DNA of 15,975 bases, from positions 1-15,975 of the forward strand of contig JADGIB010000050.1 of NCBI GenBank assembly GCA_019683665.1, written 5' to 3'. Numbering within the stretch: position 1 is the stretch's first letter; the number at the start of each line of letters is the position of its first letter. The stretch comes from Solirubrobacteraceae bacterium (GTDB taxonomy: Bacteria; Actinomycetota; Thermoleophilia; Solirubrobacterales; Solirubrobacteraceae). The notes beneath the pieces were generated by a model that was not told the origin of the DNA, made no database searches, and was given only the letters and a program-made list of their open reading frames with translations. The position numbers and the translations under genes are program-made. Shown here in pieces: positions 13,237 to 15,975 of this stretch.

Positions 13237-14235
13237 TCAGCGCGGGCGCCCGACGCCCATCGCCTCGCGCACGTCGGCGATGACCGGCGCGGCGCTGGCC
13301 GCCGCCTTCTCGGCGCCGACGGCCAGGATCTCCTCGAGGCGCCGCTCGTCGGGGCGCAGCTCCTCGTAGCGCTCGCGCACCGGGGTGAGCAGCTCGATGA
13401 CGGCCTCGGCCGTCGCCGCCTTCAGGTCGCCGTAGCCGCGGGCGTCCGCCATCGACGCCTCGGCCTCCGCCAGGGTGATCCCGCGCGCGGCGGCGAGGAT
13501 CTCCAGGAGGTTCGTGACGCCGGGCTTGTCGGCGCCCGCGCGGATGACCGGCGGGTCGTCGGAGTCGGTGACCGCCCGCTTGATCTTCTTCTCGATCGTC
13601 TTCGGCGGGTCGAGCACGTAGACGGTGCCCTCGGCGGTGCCGCCGGTCGTCGACATCTTCCGGGTCGGCTCCTGGAGGTCCATGATCCGGGCGCCGACCG
13701 GCGGGTAGGTGCCCTCGGGGACGACGAGCACCTCGCCGAAGCGTGCGTTGAAGCGCTCGGCGATGTCGCGCATGAGCTCGATGTGCTGGCGCTGGTCGTC
13801 GCCGACCGGGACGTGCGTCGCGCGGTGGACGAGGACGTCGGCGGCCATCAGCACCGGGTAGGTGAACAGCCCGGCCGACACGAGCTCGCGCTGGCCGGCG
13901 GACTTGTCCTTGAACTGGTGCATGCGGTTCAGGTCGCCCCAGGAGGTGACCGACGACAGCAGCCACGACAGCTCCGGGTGCGCGGACACGTCGGACTGGC
14001 GGAAGAGGATGCAGCGCTCGGGGTCCAGGCCGGCGGCGACGAGGATCGCGAGCGTGTCGTAGAGGCGCTCCCGCAGCTCGGCGGGGTCGTAGGCGACCGT
14101 CGTGGCGTGGAGGTCCACGACGCAGTAGATCGACTCGGCGGCCTGATCCTGGCCCTCGACGTAGCGCCGGATCGCGCCGATGTAGTTGCCCAGGTGCTTG
14201 CGCCCGGTGGGCTGGATGCCGCTGAAGATCCGCAT
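13237..14235 (-). CDS. trpS: Tryptophanyl-tRNA synthetase
   Basis: 332 residues, class Ic synthetase charging tRNA-Trp. Seen: MRIFSGIQPTGRKHLGNYIG with the HIGH-type HLGN at 14-17, VDLHATT, GLFTYPVLMAADVL, VGDDQRQHIEL, MDLQEPTRKMS and the C-terminal EKKIKRAVTDS and KPGVTNLLEI segments. The KMSKS loop reads KMSTT (193-197), so the second lysine of the motif is threonine. Length is standard. The ATG at 14235 fits homology exactly. TACACT lies 10 bases upstream as a possible -10, leaving no room for a T-box leader. It is the first gene of the minus-strand run trpS-scpA-scpB. Confidence 0.97.
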   Translation of the reverse strand: MRIFSGIQPTGRKHLGNYIGAIRRYVEGQDQAAESIYCVVDLHATTVAYDPAELRERLYDTLAILVAAGLDPERCILFRQSDVSAHPELSWLLSSVTSWGDLNRMHQFKDKSAGQRELVSAGLFTYPVLMAADVLVHRATHVPVGDDQRQHIELMRDIAERFNARFGEVLVVPEGTYPPVGARIMDLQEPTRKMSTTGGTAEGTVYVLDPPKTIEKKIKRAVTDSDDPPVIRAGADKPGVTNLLEILAAARGITLAEAEASMADARGYGDLKAATAEAVIELLTPVRERYEELRPDERRLEEILAVGAEKAAASAAPVIADVREAMGVGRPR

Positions 14236-14245
14236 GCGGGCGCGC

Positions 14246-14251
14246 AGTGTA
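14246..14251 (-). promoter_or_regulatory. Candidate -10 of the trpS promoter
   Basis: TACACT, 10 bases before the trpS ATG, in one of the least GC-rich patches of this gap. No good -35 is seen at 16-18 bases upstream. A very short or absent 5' UTR is implied. Confidence 0.5.
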
Positions 14252-14269
14252 CGAACGAGCGGGCATCGC

Positions 14270-14295
14270 GCATGGCCTCCGGGCGACCCGGGTAC
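14270..14295 (+). promoter_or_regulatory. Possible SigB-type promoter before the sigma-factor gene
   Basis: GCAT (14270-14273), 16 bases, then GGGTAC (14290-14295). This fits the GNNT-N14-16-GGGTA(C/T) pattern described for SigB-family sigma factors in Streptomyces and relatives. If real, the sigma gene would be autoregulated with a 5' UTR of about 155 bases. Short motifs of this kind occur by chance in GC-rich DNA, so this is a suggestion only. Confidence 0.3.
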
Positions 14296-14378
14296 GCCCC
14301 TCACCAAGGTCGCCGACCGGACCGGGGCTGGCACGGTGCGGACGGGGGCCGCCTCGCCAGTTCACCCGACGGGACCGG

Positions 14379-14399
14379 CGGCGCGCTCGCCGCGCGCCG
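14379..14399 (+). other. Hairpin in the region upstream of the sigma-factor gene
   Basis: CGGCGCGC (14379-14386) pairs with GCGCGCCG (14392-14399) around a 5-base loop, 8 G-C pairs, ending 60 bases before the sigma ATG. No U-run follows. It may be a structured part of the 5' UTR or chance in very GC-rich DNA. Confidence 0.35.
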
Positions 14400-14442
14400 A
14401 CCGTGGACCGCTCGGCCCGACCACGTCCGCGCCCGCCGAACT

Positions 14443-14450
14443 GAAGGGGA
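14443..14450 (+). promoter_or_regulatory. Shine-Dalgarno of the sigma-factor gene
   Basis: GAAGGGGA, 9 bases before the ATG at 14460. It fixes this start and shows that this mRNA has a true 5' UTR, unlike the apparently leaderless neighbours. Confidence 0.75.
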
Positions 14451-14459
14451 ACCACCACG

Positions 14460-15227
14460 ATGCCCGTCGCCGCACCCGTATCGGAGCAATGGCTCCTGGA
14501 CCGCTATCGCCGCAGCGGCGACCAGGCGGCCCGCGAGGAGCTCATGCGCCGCATGGCGCCGCTCGTGCGCCGCGTCGCGACCGCCTACAACGCCCGCGGC
14601 CACGAGGACGACCTGCACCAGGTCGCCTGGCTGGGGCTGACGAAGGCCGTCGACCGCTACGACCCGAGCTTCGGCGTGCCGCTGCGCACGTACGCGATCC
14701 CGACGATGTACGGCGAGGTCCGCCGCTACCTGCGCGACCACTCGTGGGCGATGCGCGTCCCGCGCCCGCTCCAGGAGCGCGTCCTCGCCGTGACGAAGAC
14801 CGTCGACCGGCTCGTCGCGCGCGACGGCCGCTCCCCCACCCCGCAGGCGATCGCCGCCGAGCTGCGGATCGACCTCGAGGAGGTGCTCGAGGCGCTCCAG
14901 GCCGGCAGCGCGTACGCGGCGACCTCGCTCGAGGCCCCGGCCGGCCGCCTCGACGACGGCGACCGCACCGTCGCCGACACGATCGGCTACGACGACGAGC
15001 GGCTCGACCTCGCCGAGGAGGTCGCGGGCCTGCGCGAGCTGCGCGACGTGCTCGACGACCGCGACCGCCGCGTCCTCTACCTGCGCTTCGTCGAGGACAT
15101 GACGCAGACCGAGATCGCCGAGCGGATCGGCTGCTCGCAGATGCAGGTCTCGCGCATCCTGCGCAAGGCGCTCGGCCGGCTGAGCGAGAAGGCCAACGAG
15201 GTCCCTCAGGAGCTCGCGATCGCCTGA
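14460..15227 (+). CDS. SigB/SigF-type RNA polymerase sigma factor
   Basis: 255 residues, group 3 sigma-70 of the SigB/SigF/SigG kind, used in stress responses or development in Gram-positive bacteria. Region 2 (about 10-95) contains DDLHQVAWLGLTKAVDRYDP and TYAIPTMYGEVRRYLRD, which are highly typical. Region 3 spans about 100-160 (VPRPLQE, RSPTPQAIAAEL). Region 4 (about 190-245) has the helix-turn-helix MTQTEIAERIGCSQMQVSR. No anti-sigma factor gene (RsbW-like) lies next to it within the window, although these sigmas are usually partner-controlled. The 224-bp gap upstream is the longest non-coding stretch here. It carries a good Shine-Dalgarno, a hairpin and a possible GGGTAC promoter. The 3' end overlaps the convergent Crp-like gene by 22 bp. 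Confidence 0.94.
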   Translation: MPVAAPVSEQWLLDRYRRSGDQAAREELMRRMAPLVRRVATAYNARGHEDDLHQVAWLGLTKAVDRYDPSFGVPLRTYAIPTMYGEVRRYLRDHSWAMRVPRPLQERVLAVTKTVDRLVARDGRSPTPQAIAAELRIDLEEVLEALQAGSAYAATSLEAPAGRLDDGDRTVADTIGYDDERLDLAEEVAGLRELRDVLDDRDRRVLYLRFVEDMTQTEIAERIGCSQMQVSRILRKALGRLSEKANEVPQELAIA

Positions 15228-15961
15228 TCGCCGCGCGGCGGCGGCACCGCGTCGCGGGCGCCGAGGTACTCGGCGATCTGCCCCTCGACGGCGCGGTCGA
15301 CGAGCCAGCCGCCGTCGCGGCGGCGGACGAGCCCGGCCGCCGACAGGCGGCCGAGGGCGCTCGTGACCGACGGCCGCCGGGCCGCGACGAGCGCGGCAAG
15401 CGTCTCGTGCGTGAGCCGCAGCGGCACGTGGATGCCCTCCGGGGTGACGCGGCCCCAGCGCTCGGCCAGGCGCCAGAACAGCAGCAGCAGCCGGCCCTCG
15501 ATGCGCGGGACCTGCCCGAGCGCGAGCTGCAGCGAGAGCGAGCGCGTGCGCCGCACCGCCCGCCGGGTCAGCTCCTCGAGGACGCTCGGCCAGTGCGAGG
15601 CGGCGACGACGAAGCGGCGGTCCAGGAGCGCCAGGCGCGCCGGCGCGTGGACCGACCAGCGCACCTCGAAGCGCACGTTCGGCGGCACGTCCTCGACGTC
15701 CCACGGGCGCAGGACGTCGCCGGCGCCGAGCAGCTCGCCGGTCGTGCGCCCCTCCAGCGTGATCGTCCGCGTCAGCAGCCCGCTGAGCACGAGCGCGCCG
15801 AGCGCCCGCGACTCGGCCGGGTCCCCGTCCGCGGGCGTCCACGGGCCGACCGCCAGCTCCGCCGTCGGCGCGACGAGGCGGCGCGCCGCCGTCTCGCGGT
15901 CGGCGGGCGCCAGGCCCTCGGCCAGATCCGGATCCGCCTCGATGATCGCGACGGCGCCCAC
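15206..15961 (-). CDS. Crp/Fnr-family transcriptional regulator
   Basis: 251 residues. Residues about 30-120 look like a cyclic-nucleotide-binding-type beta barrel (LGALVLSGLLTRTI, GELLGAGDVLRP). Residues about 152-225 are a Crp-type winged helix-turn-helix (LLLLFWRLAERWG, PLRLTHETLAALVAARRPSV, LGRLSAAGLVRRRDGGWLV), with a likely recognition helix at 194-207. The Arg-Ser/Thr phosphate-binding signature of true cAMP receptors is not seen, nor a Cys set as in Fnr, so the ligand is unknown. The start is GTG at 15961, with GGAG 10 bases upstream at the very edge of the window. A start outside the window cannot be excluded, although no other start codon is in frame in the remaining 14 bases. It converges on the sigma gene and overlaps it by 22 bp. 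Confidence 0.88.
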   Translation of the reverse strand: MGAVAIIEADPDLAEGLAPADRETAARRLVAPTAELAVGPWTPADGDPAESRALGALVLSGLLTRTITLEGRTTGELLGAGDVLRPWDVEDVPPNVRFEVRWSVHAPARLALLDRRFVVAASHWPSVLEELTRRAVRRTRSLSLQLALGQVPRIEGRLLLLFWRLAERWGRVTPEGIHVPLRLTHETLAALVAARRPSVTSALGRLSAAGLVRRRDGGWLVDRAVEGQIAEYLGARDAVPPPRGDQAIASS

Positions 15962-15975
15962 CTCGTCACGACTCC

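Noticed and set aside
14236..14300. A T-box riboswitch for trpS
   Set aside because: The likely -10 lies 10 bases from the ATG, so there is no room for a T-box leader, and no T-box consensus is seen.
1..15975. Mobile elements, prophage, CRISPR arrays, tRNA or rRNA genes
   Set aside because: No transposase or integrase motifs, no terminal repeats, no regularly spaced direct repeats and no cloverleaf or rRNA-like stretch were found; the window is a continuous run of housekeeping and regulatory genes.

Overview
This is an approximately 16 kb, very GC-rich chromosomal stretch with gene content and codon use typical of an actinobacterium. The SigB/SigF-type sigma factor, the Crp-like regulator, the DUF3352 protein, the many 4-bp ATGA gene overlaps and the apparent leaderless promoters (TANNNT a few bases before the start codon) fit a deep-branching actinobacterium, possibly Thermoleophilia/Solirubrobacterales. 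The lineage is an inference from gene content only. No mobile element, CRISPR array, tRNA or rRNA is visible, and almost every base lies in a gene.

Layout. Positions 1-8765 (minus strand) hold a dense run transcribed right to left: aroH (chorismate mutase), a HisC-type aminotransferase, a short leader-peptide/attenuator region, aroF (DAHP synthase), tyrA (prephenate dehydrogenase with ACT domain), aroA (EPSP synthase), cmk, der, a DUF3352 membrane-anchored protein, and the start of metK, which is cut by the window edge. Except for the leader region and a 13-bp gap before tyrA, all these genes overlap by 4-17 bp, so translational coupling is likely. A divergent PLP-dependent decarboxylase (8801-10198, plus strand) starts only 35 bp from aroH. 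Then come rluB (minus), rlmN (plus), scpB and scpA (minus) and trpS (minus). rlmN fits with no spacer between rluB and scpB: it shares a CATG with the rluB start and a CTAG with the scpB stop. At the right end a SigB/SigF-type sigma factor (plus) converges on and overlaps a Crp/Fnr-family regulator (minus).

How the genes work together. The left block joins the entry step of the shikimate pathway (aroF), a late shikimate step (aroA), chorismate mutase, prephenate dehydrogenase and an aminotransferase, which is most of a tyrosine route, to the housekeeping pair cmk-der and to metK. The scpA-scpB-rluB...cmk-der order is a common bacterial neighbourhood, here interrupted by the aromatic genes and by two plus-strand genes.

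The main discovery candidate is in the 200 bp before aroF. A 24-codon ORF there encodes a peptide with an alternating Tyr-Ala run (four Tyr, then Trp, plus two Phe). It is followed by overlapping, mutually exclusive hairpins and a strong Shine-Dalgarno before aroF. This looks like ribosome-mediated attenuation sensing tyrosine (and Trp/Phe) to control DAHP synthase and the genes behind it.
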